From: Anastatus disparis
Taxonomy: Eukaryota; Arthropoda; Insecta; Hymenoptera; Eupelmidae
Length of the DNA: 64,000 bases
NCBI GenBank assembly: GCA_017163975.1
Contig: JAFFSR010000347.1
Span: 1,190,001 to 1,254,000, forward strand
Direction: 5' to 3'
Numbering within the stretch: position 1 is the stretch's first letter; each line of letters begins with the position of its first letter. The position numbers were made by a program, and so were the translations under genes. Of this stretch, positions 1 to 10,239 are shown in pieces. Under the pieces are notes generated by a model. The model made no database searches, was not told where the DNA came from, and worked only from the letters and a program-made list of their open reading frames with translations.

Positions 1-218
1 ATATTTATTTTATTAGAAAACCCATTAACTAAAAGTTACCCTGATAGAAAGTTTAACATAAAATATAGCGTGTCTACCAACATATGGCCATATTTGTACG
101 GTGTAATTACACTGTCAAATTTCACCATGAGTTGGCTATAATATGGACTTATTCTAATGTGTAATTTGTGCATACTACTATAATAAACTTATATTTATAG
201 TATAACAAGTTTAACTTT

Positions 219-789
219 AATTAGCATGTTTCATAAAAAAATGTATTATATCCGTCATGTAGAATACGAAAAAATAAAAGACCCGTATTTTTTCTTTTTT
301 CATGAAAATAAAAACTCGAAGAGATAGAAGCAGTTAAATTGGTGTGACGTCACAATCACATATGTGGTTTTAACGTCACGTATCATGGCGCTATATCTAT
401 ATATATATATAAAAATTCTATTAACTTATATCGCACGGATAGATGTCTTAGCGAACTGCCAACCAAGAGGGGAGGTATACAGCCCGCTCATACTCAGCGG
501 CGAACAGTAATACATATGTTGGCGTTTTGAATGCCAAAAGTTACTTATGAGTTGCGCGCGCACGGCTGGCTGATATCGGTTGGCTTTTAAAACGCCAACA
601 TTTGTTTTTCTGTCTCCCGTAAACTTGTAGTATACTGCGCCCTCACGCTTTGGCATACAGCATACGAAAAGTTCTTTCAGTGCGGCTATAACTTTTGCAA
701 TTCATCATATTTTGAAAAAAAATACGGGTCTTATTTTTTTGTAATTTACCTCATGGATATAATACATTTTTTCATGAAACATGCTAATT
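219..789. mobile_element. Foldback/MITE with ~70-bp TIRs
   Basis: The left end (from AATTAGCATGTTTCAT) and right end (to ATGAAACATGCTAATT) are inverted copies over roughly 70 bp. A second inverted pair lies inside: ATGTTGGCGTTTT at about 517 and AAAACGCCAACAT at about 589. There is no coding capacity. The AATT at each edge may be a target duplication or part of the TIR. I cannot assign a superfamily. Confidence 0.7.
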
Positions 790-1404
790 GTGAACTTTCT
801 CTATTCTTCTTTATTATTTTTTTATTTGATACTCTTCAGATTTTAATTAAAAAAACTTTTTTTACGAAGTTATAGAACTCATAAATGTTTATTTAATTTT
901 TATCACTGTTCTTTTGCACGCTTAAACAATGTAGGGAAGAGAGGGGCGCACCATCAAAAATTATATAGAAAGAAAGAAAGAAAAAGAGGGAAAACCGCAA
1001 GCCGCTATTGCTTTTTTTATTTATTCATATTTGTATTGTATATATAGTATGCATGTATACATATACTATATATGTGCGTTTGACATCAAGTCAGTCCTGC
1101 AAGTTTTCCTTTATATGTATTTAGTACCTTGCTTTGTCGTGGAGGCGCGGACGCGCCTTTTATATACACACTTCCGTTTCATTAGTTTCGTTGCATCTAG
1201 CGTCATGAACTCAATTCACTCTCATATAAATTTTTTGTACATCGCTCATGGAAGGTGTATACCGTTGGTAAAGAAGTTTCACTTCAATAAATTTTTTTTA
1301 TTATAACCTAACTTTCTGATACGACTTTATATTCGACATCTTAGCCTAACCATAAGCCTTGAAAATAGACGCGTTAATGTGGTTCTTAAGTTTTGTTAGT
1401 TAGT
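790..1404. other. No gene recognised
   Basis: This is AT-rich sequence with a short purine run (AGAAAGAAAG) near 967-990. The 91-codon plus-strand open frame at 1031-1306 is rich in Y, I and F, as expected of chance frames in AT-rich DNA, and has no recognisable domain. Confidence 0.5.
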
Positions 1405-1857
1405 TGAAAAGCTTGATGTCCAGTTTCATTTTTAGTCTATGTTAAATAAAATGTTTCGTGATACGTGTTAGATTATTTTTTTTTTAAACTTATTGTACTA
1501 AAAGCTTTAATACTTTTTATATTGCTTTAAAATATCTTCCTCAAACATGGTATGAATGCTTATGAATGTAATTTAGATTGTACTGTTATTTTGCTTTAAA
1601 AAGGTGATAAGCAGTTTTATATTTGATTTAGTCTATGATGAATCCTTTTATAAAACTCAATATTATGTTATATAATACAACTTATTGATTTGCATTGACA
1701 TTATGTTACAACAGGACACTTCAAAATTATTTGCAAAATTTTAGAACTCTGAATGCCAGACTTTCAAAACGAATATGTGTATTACGAAATATTTTGTTTG
1801 TAGCTAAACCAAAAATAAAACTTTTCACCAATTTTTTAAAAGTGAAACTACTGTAAC
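1405..1857 (+). repeat. Dispersed repeat W, copy 1
   Basis: About 450 bp align collinearly with 7848-8330, sharing landmarks such as AAGCTTGATG, CAGTTTCATTTTTAG, GTACTGTTATTTTGCTT and GATTTGCATTGA. There is no open frame. Both copies begin near AAGCTTGATG, so this may be one end of a longer non-autonomous element. Confidence 0.7.
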
Positions 1858-2133
1858 GTCGGGCAATTTTTCCGACATCTTTTAAACAAAAAAAATTCAT
1901 ATTAATATCTTTTCACGCGAATTTCTTTTCTAATGTGTTTTCCTATAAAACCAACACTTTTTTTCTGATAATTATTTTTAAATCATTATTTTTCAATTGT
2001 TTATTTTACCAAAAGATTATTATTTTCTCCGATCTGTATATGTTTGGGTGTGAACTCATTTTCTTTTGAGAAAAGTAATTACTGTACCGTTTAGATAAAA
2101 TAAAGTAAAATATTTCAGCTATGCAAACAATCA

Positions 2134-2522
2134 TTAAGAGCAGGTCGTATATCTCTATCCTTTTCTAACCAAAAAATTCATTATTCTGCAAAATTTAATA
2201 ATTGTAGCAATAAATTAGAAGAAAGCCCAATCTCGTATAATAAAAAGCAATATTTTTTTTCATGAGGAAAAATTATTTCTATCGCTTCGTTTTTAAGAAA
2301 ACTTTGAAAAACTGAATTGTCCACCCCAACCTCCATTTTTTAAGTTTTTTAAGGTTTTCTTCAAAACGAATCGATAAAAATGATTTTTCCCTATCAAAGA
2401 AAATATTGCTTTTTATGATACAAGATGGAGCTATCTCTTAATTTTTTGCTACAATTATTAATTTTTGTAAAAAAATCAATTCTTTGATTAGACAAGGACT
2501 GATATACTCAACCTCCTCTTAC
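2134..2522. mobile_element. TTAA foldback, family A-like
   Basis: The element begins TTAAGAGCAGGTCGTATATC and its right arm returns through ACTGATATACTCAACCTCCT to TTAC, a mutated TTAA. The arms pair over most of their length around a centre near 2325. Arm sequence is homologous to 2662-3050 and 28819-29170. It abuts the foldback at 2519 and shares its boundary tetranucleotide. Non-coding. Confidence 0.75.
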
Positions 2523-2661
2523 GGGGAGACACAAGTCAAACACGAAAAAAATGAGGTTTTTTAGTGTTAACTTTTGATCCGTAGCACCTACAATGTTATC
2601 CATGCGTAATGTTATTCAAAATCATCTAAAGAATCTATGAAAAAATTTTCAGCTCGAAATA

Positions 2662-3050
2662 TTAAGAGGAGGTCACGTATCTCTGTCCTTTTCTAATCAA
2701 AGCATTGAGTTTTTTACAAAAACTAATAACTTTAGCAAAAAATGAAGAGAAAGCCGCATCTCGTATCAAAAAAAGCAATATTTTCTTTGATGAGAAAGAA
2801 TTAATTTCATTGCTTTGTTTTCAAGAAAACCTTGAAAAACTTAAATCATAGAGGTTAGGTTGAGCAATTTGGTTTTTCAAGGTTTTCTTGAGAATGAAGC
2901 AATAAAATTAATTTTTTCTTATCAAAGAAAATATTGCTTTTTTTTATACAAGATGCGGCTTTCTCTTCATTTTTTGTTAAAGGTATTAGTTTTTGTAAAA
3001 AAATCATTTCTTTGATTAGAAAAGGACAGAGATACGTGACCTCCTGTTAA
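2662..3050. mobile_element. TTAA foldback family A, nested copy
   Basis: This 389-bp element is bounded by TTAA, with ends TTAAGAGGAGGTCACGTATC and its complement. The arms pair around a centre near 2860. It lies within the outer foldback at the junction of the left arm. A truncated relative is at 28819-29170. Confidence 0.85.
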
Positions 3051-3056
3051 AAGCTA

Positions 3057-3129
3057 TGGGACTAGTTCCATTTTAACGACTGCTTGATTCAGTGATAAGT
3101 GAGGAAGCGTTAAAATGGAACTAGTCCCA
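3057..3129. repeat. 22-bp-stem hairpin inside the foldback
   Basis: TGGGACTAGTTCCATTTTAA at 3057 and its complement ending at 3129 form a near-perfect stem around a ~29-nt loop. It sits at the centre of the outer foldback. Confidence 0.8.
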
Positions 3130-3463
3130 CAGTTTTTAATATTTCGAGCTGAAATTTTTTTTATAGATTCTTTATATGATTTTGAACAACATTACGCATG
3201 GATAACATTGTAGGTGCTCCGGATCAAAAGTTAAAACTAAAAAACCTCATTTTTTTTTTGTTTTACTTGTGTCTCCCCTTAAGGGATATTGCAATTTTAG
3301 GTACCTGAAAATATTATATAAAACTTCACATGTACATACGTAAATATTAAAATTCACCTGAAAAATTTTACCGTTACTCAAAATTAGAACACCCAGACGA
3401 AGACTCATTAAGTTAGGCGCCAAGAACAAATACCGTTAATTACCCAAGAAACTTATAATATTC

Positions 3464-3660
3464 TGTAGCAGTCCTGTCCTATGTGACTCACAGCGACACA
3501 ACGAGAGGGCGTTTACATCGCCTTGAGCAGCGCCTACAATAACGTAGGAAAAGCAAGAGTCAGAACAGCGTGAACCACGGGTCAAGTCACACCTCGCCTA
3601 ATTTATATAAAATACTAAATATCACGTTCTTTGTGTAATAAATAAATTAATATTTTACCT
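3464..3660 (+). repeat. 5' LTR of the gypsy element
   Basis: Direct repeat of 4782-4973, starting TGTAGCAGTCC. It ends in TATTTTACCT and is followed without a leader by integrase coding sequence, which marks the deletion junction. Confidence 0.9.
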
Positions 3661-3664
3661 AGTG

Positions 3665-4680
3665 CATCCTAGTGGACGAGCTACGAAAAAAGCAATCGCT
3701 GATAAATTTGTATGGACCCGCATGAATAAAGACATAATGGAATGGACAAGAACGTGCCTTCCATGCCAAAAAAATAAAATTTATAGGCACAATAAAATAT
3801 TCCAGAGCATATAAAGATGCCTGATACAAGGTTTTCACATTTACACATAGACATTGCGGGCCCCTTAACAGAATCAAGAGGATATCGCTACTGCCTGACA
3901 ATGATGGACCGTTTCACACGATGGCCGGAAGCAGTGCCTATAAAAGACATATCAGCTGACACAATATGTACGGCATTCTATTCTACATGGGTAGCCAGAT
4001 TCGGAGCACCTACGACAATAACCAGCGATAGAGGGTCGCAATTCGAATCACAACTATTTCAAGCTATAACAAACATGGTGGGAGCAGAAAGAATCCACAC
4101 GACAGCATACCACCCGCAAGGAAACGGTTTACTAGAACGGTGGCACGGATCACTTAAAAGTGCGATACGCTGTCATGAATCTAAGGAGTGGGTAGAAACT
4201 CTCCCAACTGTTCTACTAGGACTTCGAGTAAGCTATAAAGAAGATATAAAAACAACAGTAGCAGAACTTGTCTACGGAATGAATCTCAAAATACCAGGAG
4301 AATTTTTCCTGGAGGAACACAAAGTGATGAACCCACAAATTTTTCTCGAAAAGTTCAGAGTGCACATGAGAAAAATAAAACCTACAGCAACGGCTCATCA
4401 TTCAAATAAAAAAGCATTCATACAAAGGATCCTGTTCACATGCACACACGTTTTTGTGCGCGTAGACGCGGTAAAGAAACCTTTAGATGCACCATACGAG
4501 GGACCATATGAAGTCGTAGAACGAAACTCCGACAGAGTTTTTACACTGAATATCAAAGATAAATTAATCACTGTTTCTACGGAAAAGCTAAAACCCGCAT
4601 TCATCGAAAATGTCGCAGAAACAGCGAACGTGCAAAATCTAGCTTCAACAGTCCAAGAACCTCAAGAAGATGTCACATAG
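3665..4680 (+). pseudogene. Gypsy integrase fragment
   Basis: This is the C-terminal part of a Ty3/gypsy polyprotein, which inserts element cDNA into host DNA. The frame from 3665 encodes a zinc-binding HHCC region that ends in the pair C-x2-C (CLPCQ), then meets a stop near 3811. The next frame, from 3817, continues without interruption to 4680, so one base has been lost or gained at about 3805-3817. The catalytic D,D,E triad is visible in HIDIAGPL, TSDRGSQFE and HPQGNGLLERWHG. The downstream region, with the usual gypsy-type CHO-P-like segment (DAPYEGPYEV), is present. No start codon precedes it because the upstream polyprotein is deleted. Mobilisation could only occur in trans. Confidence 0.88.
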
Positions 4681-4768
4681 AAAGAAGTGCAAACCTCTCA
4701 AGTCGCAAAAGTAAAGAAGAAAGTGCATTTCACCACCGAGTAAAAAGAAAAAACTCGCTCGAAAAGCT

Positions 4769-4781
4769 CGGAGGGGAGTGG
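4769..4781 (+). promoter_or_regulatory. Polypurine tract of the gypsy element
   Basis: A purine-rich tract, GGAGGGGAGTGG, lies immediately before the TGTAGC start of the 3' LTR, where plus-strand priming is expected in LTR retrotransposons. Confidence 0.7.
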
Positions 4782-4980
4782 TGTAGCAGTCCTATGTGAT
4801 TCACAGCGACACAACGAGAGGGCGTTTACATCGCCTTAAGCAGCGCCTACAATAACGTAGGAAAAGCAAGAGTCAGAACAGCGTGAACCACAGGTCAAGT
4901 CACACCTCGCCTAATTTATATAAAATACTAAATATCACGTTCTTTGTGTAATAAATAAAATAATATTTTACCTCTGTACA
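4782..4980 (+). repeat. 3' LTR of the gypsy element
   Basis: Near-identical partner of 3464-3660. It contains AATAAA-type signals near its end (TGTAATAAATAAA), consistent with polyadenylation in the LTR. Confidence 0.88.
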
Positions 4981-5620
4981 TCTGTATAATTATTTAGTAG
5001 TTAGTGATAGATAAGATATCGCTAAAATTCTTTTTGTAAAATTTATAAAATTTTGTTAATGAAAATTAATCCAAAATGTATACTATTTTAACATTTTTTA
5101 TCAAACACAAAATTTTATTATAAATAAATAATTTTTTTTCTTTGCTACAAATAAATAGTAAATAGAATATTTAAAAATTAATAAACATCAAAAACGTTAT
5201 AACAACATTAATGAATAAATAAATATAAAATTAAATCTTATTATTATAAAAAAAAACAATTAACCATAATTTACGTATAACATTTTTTGCACCTTATTGT
5301 GCGTTAAGCATCCTTTTTATTGGTGTAAGGCGTCACCCGTATTTTCTTTATTTCTTTAACATTTATTTCTTTTTAAATAATGTAAATTTTATTTTTAAGT
5401 ACTAAAGTTTAGTGATATTAATATCAATTTTCTTCTTTTATTAAAACTTTTTTTTTATTGTCAAATTTGCGTTAGCATCCTTTTTGATGCGTAATTCTTT
5501 CTTTTAACTTTTGCGTTATTCAAAGTATTTTTATGTATTTTTTTTTTTAAACTTTATTTGTAATTTTCACGCTTTTTTGTAATTATAATACAAAATAAAC
5601 AATATCTAATCTAATCTAAT
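4981..5620. other. AT-rich DNA ending in a (TCTAA)n tail
   Basis: No gene is visible. The segment carries two related stretches with GCATCCTTTTT, and closes at 5604-5620 with ATCTAATCTAATCTAAT shortly after AAATAAA. A short microsatellite after a polyadenylation-like signal resembles the 3' end of a non-LTR retrotransposon. This could be a 5'-truncated LINE tail, but there is no coding sequence to confirm it. Confidence 0.35.
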
Positions 5621-6025
5621 ATTCTATGTATATCTCGAGCGAATCAATATTAATTGATAATGTTTATTTAATTGATATCTATACTATATTATTCTTTTAT
5701 TTTTATTTTTTACATATGAACAAATAATTTAATTTATTAATTAATTAAATTTATTTAAACCAGTTTCTTTTATTATAGACATTAGTTGAAAAAAACATAA
5801 ATTAAAAAACCTAGTTTCTAATTTTATCTTTTTATATGCGTAATTTCTTATATTTTTATAATAATTAGATTTAAGAACAATATATGTAGCTTATTTTCAA
5901 GAGAGAGAAAAAGGTAGAGAAGAGAGAGAGAAAGAAGAAAATTAACAGTATTTACCAATAGGAAAATTCGACACTTTAAAAAACTACACAAGCGGGAGTG
6001 GTTAGTCAACGCCCCAATTCCAGGG

Positions 6026-6060
6026 TATATAATCCCCAACCAGGGCCCAAAATCTTCAGT
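6026..6060 (+). promoter_or_regulatory. TATA + TCAGT initiator core promoter
   Basis: TATATAA at 6026-6032 lies 32 bases upstream of the A of TCAGT at 6056-6060. That is the standard spacing between a TATA box and the arthropod initiator. The immediate surroundings are less AT-rich than the flanks. No second copy of the block occurs in the window, which argues weakly against an LTR. Start site inferred at about 6058. Confidence 0.6.
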
Positions 6061-6223
6061 ACGCTTTTGAGCGTGTCTCACAAACACGCTCCCTACAAAA
6101 ATCAAACTCTCTTCAAAAACATCAAGCTCTCCACAACACAACTCTCTTAAAAAACTACAAGTTCTTAACAATCAAAAAAATATATATATCCCTCTCTCTA
6201 CCTGCAAGTCTCTTTTTTGGAAA
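6058..6223 (+). other. Candidate non-coding first exon with splice donor
   Basis: Downstream of the core promoter, about 166 nt of A/C-rich, 5'UTR-like sequence ends at AAA|GTAAGTA, with GT at 6224: an excellent 5' splice site. No ATG opens a long frame within it. If real, it is the first exon of a host or element gene whose next exon lies across a long, transposon-filled intron or outside the window. I could not identify a partner exon. Confidence 0.4.
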
Positions 6224-6542
6224 GTAAGTAATTTCATTTTTCTTCTCATTAAAATTACAATTTAAACATACAAAAAAAAACTTTTATTGCTTTGCCTTGG
6301 TCAATTTTTTTATTTTTATTCTATTTTAAAAAAGAAAATATTATCTTAACATTCTTTCATATTTTAAAATTATATATTGCAACATATTTTTCACTTATAC
6401 ATATATATATAAATATATTTCTTATATTTAAAATATAACGCGACCCCGCTTTAGAAGACCGACCTCATCAGACTCCAAGTAGAGCGATAGAGACATGTTG
6501 CTTTACTTAGCTAAGGGTTTACAATATTAAAACATAATTTAA
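6224..6542. other. No gene recognised
   Basis: AT-rich sequence, with a GC-richer patch at about 6436-6530 (ACGCGACCCCGC onward) that I cannot classify. Confidence 0.4.
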
Positions 6543-7089
6543 CCCTGGTAGAAAGTTAACCATACTTTCTGCTCTCTTCACTAACTAGTGCCCAGATATT
6601 TTAACATAATTTGGGCAGATATTTTACCATGATATATCAAAGTTCACTGTATTATGCCCAGAATCTGTTGAACTATAGTAAATAATAGACTTATAACCTC
6701 AAATTTACAAGTTTGAAAATTATTTAGTCTCAGTGAATTTAGTTATAGTCACAAAATCATTCAATTAACTTTAATTTGCAAAATTCATATTTTGTATAAA
6801 AAATTTTTTCTTGTCTTTTTATACTTACTATATCTTAAAATTAAATTGTAATTATTTAGCTGAAAATTTTACAGTAATGTTTGATTAGGAATCATGTTTG
6901 CTTATAATATACAATTCGTTCATAACCTCAAATCAATTTTATTTCACTTTTAACGAAGTCTGGGCAGATTCTGCGCAAAAACCGTCGTGAGTAAGTGGGG
7001 TTTTTGGGCAGAACATGTCAACAGAATCTGCCCACTGAATAGAAAATTTGAGATATTCTGGGCAAATTACGCTTAATTTTCTACCAGGG
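6543..7089. mobile_element. TIR element of the CCCTGGTAGAAA group
   Basis: The left end CCCTGGTAGAAAGTTAA and the right end TTAATTTTCTACCAGGG are inverted. Internal copies of TCTGGGCAGATT-like words occur near both ends. No transposase is present. Related ends occur near 47, 10112, 12169, 13072 and 14450, often next to TA, suggesting TA target sites. Confidence 0.6.
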
Positions 7090-7437
7090 AAATTATCAAA
7101 TTAAATCGCGACGCGGAAAGTGACTTAGTATAGGTACCTGCATTTCAAAAAGAACCAAAGTCTGACTCTCGCCCTGCGTTAGGAAACACGCGGTCAAATT
7201 CTGCGACCACCCACTAAGCGTGACGCTGCGTAAAGGAATTTACGCGTATGCAGCGATGATAAATGAATTATTAATTTAATTCATTTCTCTACGTTTCACT
7301 ACAATACTATCCACAGTATATGAATTTTTATTGATATTATGCTAGGCGGAACATTCTAAAGTTATTGACAAAGTTTTATTATTGTTAATGCTATAAGTTT
7401 AAAAATAAATAAGTAAAAACGAAATTATAATATCACT
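7090..7437. other. No gene recognised
   Basis: The first part (about 7105-7250) is GC-richer, with words such as GCGACGCGG and GCGTGACGCTGCG. No open frame or repeat partner is seen in the window. Confidence 0.4.
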
Positions 7438-7848
7438 TTAACGGCATGTCGGAGCTGCAGCAATCGAGTTTTGCTTTTTTTATTTTATCAATATCTTTTT
7501 AAATTCTTAAATTAAACAAATATAATGACTTTTCCGCACTAAAGCTATATTTATACAATAATTTTTGTTAAAATAAAAAATCATTTGGACTTGTTATTTT
7601 TTTATGAGCTTGGATTGGAAATTAGATATCAAATTCGACAAACCTAACCTTAAAATACGACATATTGAAAGTTTTTATTATAACTTTGTATGTATAATAT
7701 TTTGGTGGATTTCTTGAGTTGTCCGCACTAGAGTTTAATCTTACAAATTTTTTCTTTGTAGCAAAGAAACTCGATTAAACGCATCGTTTATTCATAAGTT
7801 AAGATTGGAAATATTATTAGAAGGCGGACAGCTTCGTCATGCTCTTAA
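7438..7848 (+). mobile_element. TTAA element family F, copy 1
   Basis: This 411-bp element is bounded by TTAA, starting TTAACGGCATGTCGGAGCTG and ending GCTTCGTCATGCTCTTAA. The ends are imperfect inverted repeats. It is a full-length inverted match to 37316-37726, which is also 411 bp. Non-coding. Confidence 0.85.
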
Positions 7849-8330
7849 AAAGCTTGATGGTCAGTTTCATTTTTAGTATGTGTCGAATGAAATGTTTCAT
7901 GTGGTACATGTTTGATTTTTTTTTTAATTACAGTACTTAAAGCTATGATACTCTGTATATTGCTTTGAAATATCTTCTTCTAACATGATATCAATGCATA
8001 TGAATATAATTTATATTGTACTGTTATTTTGCTTAAAAAAGTTGGTAAGCAGTTTTATATTTCTTTTAGTCTATGATGAGTCCTTTCATATGATACTTAC
8101 CAGACAACTTCTTTTCAAACTATAGAATTTAATGTTATGTTTTATTATACAACCTAGATTACATTGATTTGCATTGATATTATGTTTCAGTTGGACATTT
8201 TAAAATTATTTAAAAAATTTTAAAACTTTAAGTGCCATAATTTTAAGATGAATAGTCCAACATGTGTATTATTAAATATTTTATTTGTCGCTAGACCAAA
8301 AATGAACTTTTTAAAAGTAAAATGACAATA
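7848..8330 (+). repeat. Dispersed repeat W, copy 2
   Basis: Collinear with 1405-1857, with numerous substitutions and small indels. It begins immediately after the family-F element, so that element sits at the edge of this repeat. Confidence 0.7.
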
Positions 8331-8349
8331 TAACCTACATTACATGGAT

Positions 8350-8722
8350 CTGTATTAATATTATAATAGAAAGAATATTCTAAACTTATTTACAACGTCT
8401 ATGAATAATTTTATAATATCTCATTCGATGCTTAAAATCCTTTTGATTAGTCAAAAATGTGAATTTTTCAGTTCGTCGAAAGCTTTCTCAGTTAATTTTC
8501 AACAAATTGATTGACAAACTTTTAAATTCTTTTTCTTTTTTTTTAATTAAAATGTTATTTTGTGAATATATATAAATTAAAGATCTCTGGAAATTTTGAA
8601 GTCTTGTATTTTATGTATCTAAGGGAAAGAAACTTTTTTTAAATAATATTATTAAAAAAAAATTATCATGACATTTAAATTTAATTTTTATTTTAGGCTT
8701 AAATTTGGGCCTGATACCTTAA
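8350..8722. mobile_element. Partial TTAA element family G
   Basis: The right end reads GGGCCTGATACCTTAA, like the ends of 16528-17249. Internal words AAGCTTTCTCAGT, ATTTTCAACAAA and AAGATCTCTG are shared with that element in the same order. The left arm is not recognisable. Confidence 0.55.
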
Positions 8723-9081
8723 GTTCTTAATTAATTGATATTTTATATGAATGTCACTACAATCAATATTAAATAAAACTAATATCTCATTAATTTATAT
8801 TAACATAAAATTTATTTTTGATATAAATTTTAACCTATTAAGTTTGTATTGTTCATTATAACCTTTGTCTATTTGAGTAATATACTAACAAGTAATTGTT
8901 GATAAAATATGGCAGTGGTGTGTTTAAAAGAACGAACAAGACTTTAAGTCACGAGAAAAATAAGTTTATTATATTAGTCTTTAGTGGTTATTACAACGCT
9001 TGTGGTTTTTTAATTTAGCGTTGGACTTTATATTAAGTGCGACGCTGATTTTTTCCACCCCCCCACGACTTATCTTTACAT
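8723..9081. other. No gene recognised
   Basis: AT-rich sequence without an open frame or an internal repeat, ending in a short C run (CCACCCCCCCACG) at about 9054-9066. Confidence 0.4.
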
Positions 9082-9508
9082 TTAAGGGGATGTAAAATAC
9101 CGACATTACGGTTTTCCAAACATTTTATTCTAAATCAAACTTTTTTAAAAATATCTCTATATTACAACCTTCTATTTTAATTAATAAAAAGCATAATATA
9201 GAGATGTCTCGGAAAATTTTTGCATAAAGAATAAAAATTTAAGAAACTGCAATGTCGGTAACTATGTATTCAACATATACCGTATTACATCACCTGGGGA
9301 TGTAATAGGGTATATGATATATGCATTGTTACCGACAATGCAGTTTTTTAAATATTTATTCTTTATTCATAATTTTTCCGAAATATCTCTATATTAGGCT
9401 TTTTATTAGTAAGAATGGAAGGCTGTAATATAGAGATATTTTAAAAATTTTTGGATTAAGAATAAAAAATTTAAAAAACTGTAACGTCGGTATTTTACAT
9501 TCCCTTAA
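9082..9508. mobile_element. TTAA foldback, TTAAGGGGATGTAAAAT type
   Basis: Ends TTAAGGGGATGTAAAATACC and GGTATTTTACATTCCCTTAA are inverted around a centre near 9295. Within each arm the sequence repeats itself in inverted form (CCGACATTACGG near 9101; ACTGCAATGTCGGTAAC near 9246), giving a compound stem. Its first 17 bases resemble the right end of 42658-43039. Confidence 0.8.
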
Positions 9509-9546
9509 AATGAATAATTTTCTAATAATCCTAAATTATAATTTTC

Positions 9547-9939
9547 TTAACGGCAGGCCGGAGTAGAGCCTGATACCGACCGAGTAACAATTGAGTTGTT
9601 TGTTATTTACTCAAGTGTTAATCGGTGTATCTTCAAAATAAAGGTTGACCGCAATAGATATTATTATTATGAATATCTATGCACAAGAAAAAAAAAATCT
9701 ACCGATTTGTTTTTGAGAAAAGTAAGGAACGCCGAAGTAAAAGATTATGTTTATAATATTTTCGCATTCCTTACTTTTCTCAAAAACAAAGCGATAGATT
9801 TTTTTTTTCTTGTGCATAAATATTTGTAATAATAATATCTATTGCGCTTAACCTTCAATTTGCAGATACACCGATTAATACTTGAGTAAATAACAAAAAT
9901 GTCAATTAGACAAGGACAGCGAATCCGGCCTGCTCTTAA
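9547..9939. mobile_element. TTAA foldback family B, copy 1
   Basis: 393-bp palindrome bounded by TTAA. The right end carries GGACAGCGAATCCGGCCTGC before TTAA; the left end has a variant GGCAGGCCGGAGTAGAGCC. The arms contain the paired words TTTTTGAGAAAAGTAAGGAA and TTCCTTACTTTTCTCAAAAA. Relatives are at 18882, 20998 and 52415. The short frame across it simply reads the palindrome. Confidence 0.88.
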
Positions 9940-10239
9940 TTATCATTCCAAAATTTCAATTACCTTTTCAAAATTATAAATTTGCATTTCTTGTCAAGTT
10001 CATAAGCTGGCCATATTCTGTCGATATAAGACTGGGTTCATGGCCATAATATAATTGCAAACCATAAAATACACCGTAATGGCACCGTAAATCTAGGCTT
10101 TTTTCTACCAGGGTATCAGTGTTATTTTTTTAAATGCCTGGGATATTCTTTTTTAATAACTAGAATTAATTTTTATAATGATACTACTTAAATTTCAACA
10201 ATTATTAACATTATTCCTTTAAATAAGAGCGTTTATTTT

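Larger units (their letters stand above)
2519..3282. mobile_element. Outer foldback carrying a nested MITE
   Basis: Arms 2523-2661 and 3137-3278 are inverted copies; the outer ends read GGGGAGACACAAGT and its complement before TTAA. The interior holds a complete family-A MITE (2662-3050) and a short hairpin (3057-3129). The outer arms are therefore the older element. Non-coding. Confidence 0.8.
3464..4980 (+). mobile_element. Ty3/gypsy LTR element, internally deleted
   Basis: Two short direct LTRs (3464-3660 and 4782-4973, possibly extending to a CA at 4980) flank only the 3' part of pol. They differ by four substitutions and one 5-bp indel, so the insertion is fairly young. A purine-rich tract (GGAGGGGAGTGG) precedes the 3' LTR. 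The 5' LTR runs straight into the integrase zinc-binding region, so primer site, gag, protease, RT and RNase H are missing. No convincing target duplication is visible. Confidence 0.9.

Noticed and set aside
5848..6171. 107-codon minus-strand frame over the promoter region
   Set aside because: It has low-complexity L/S/F ends and no domain, and the plus strand carries a better signal (TATA, initiator, donor).
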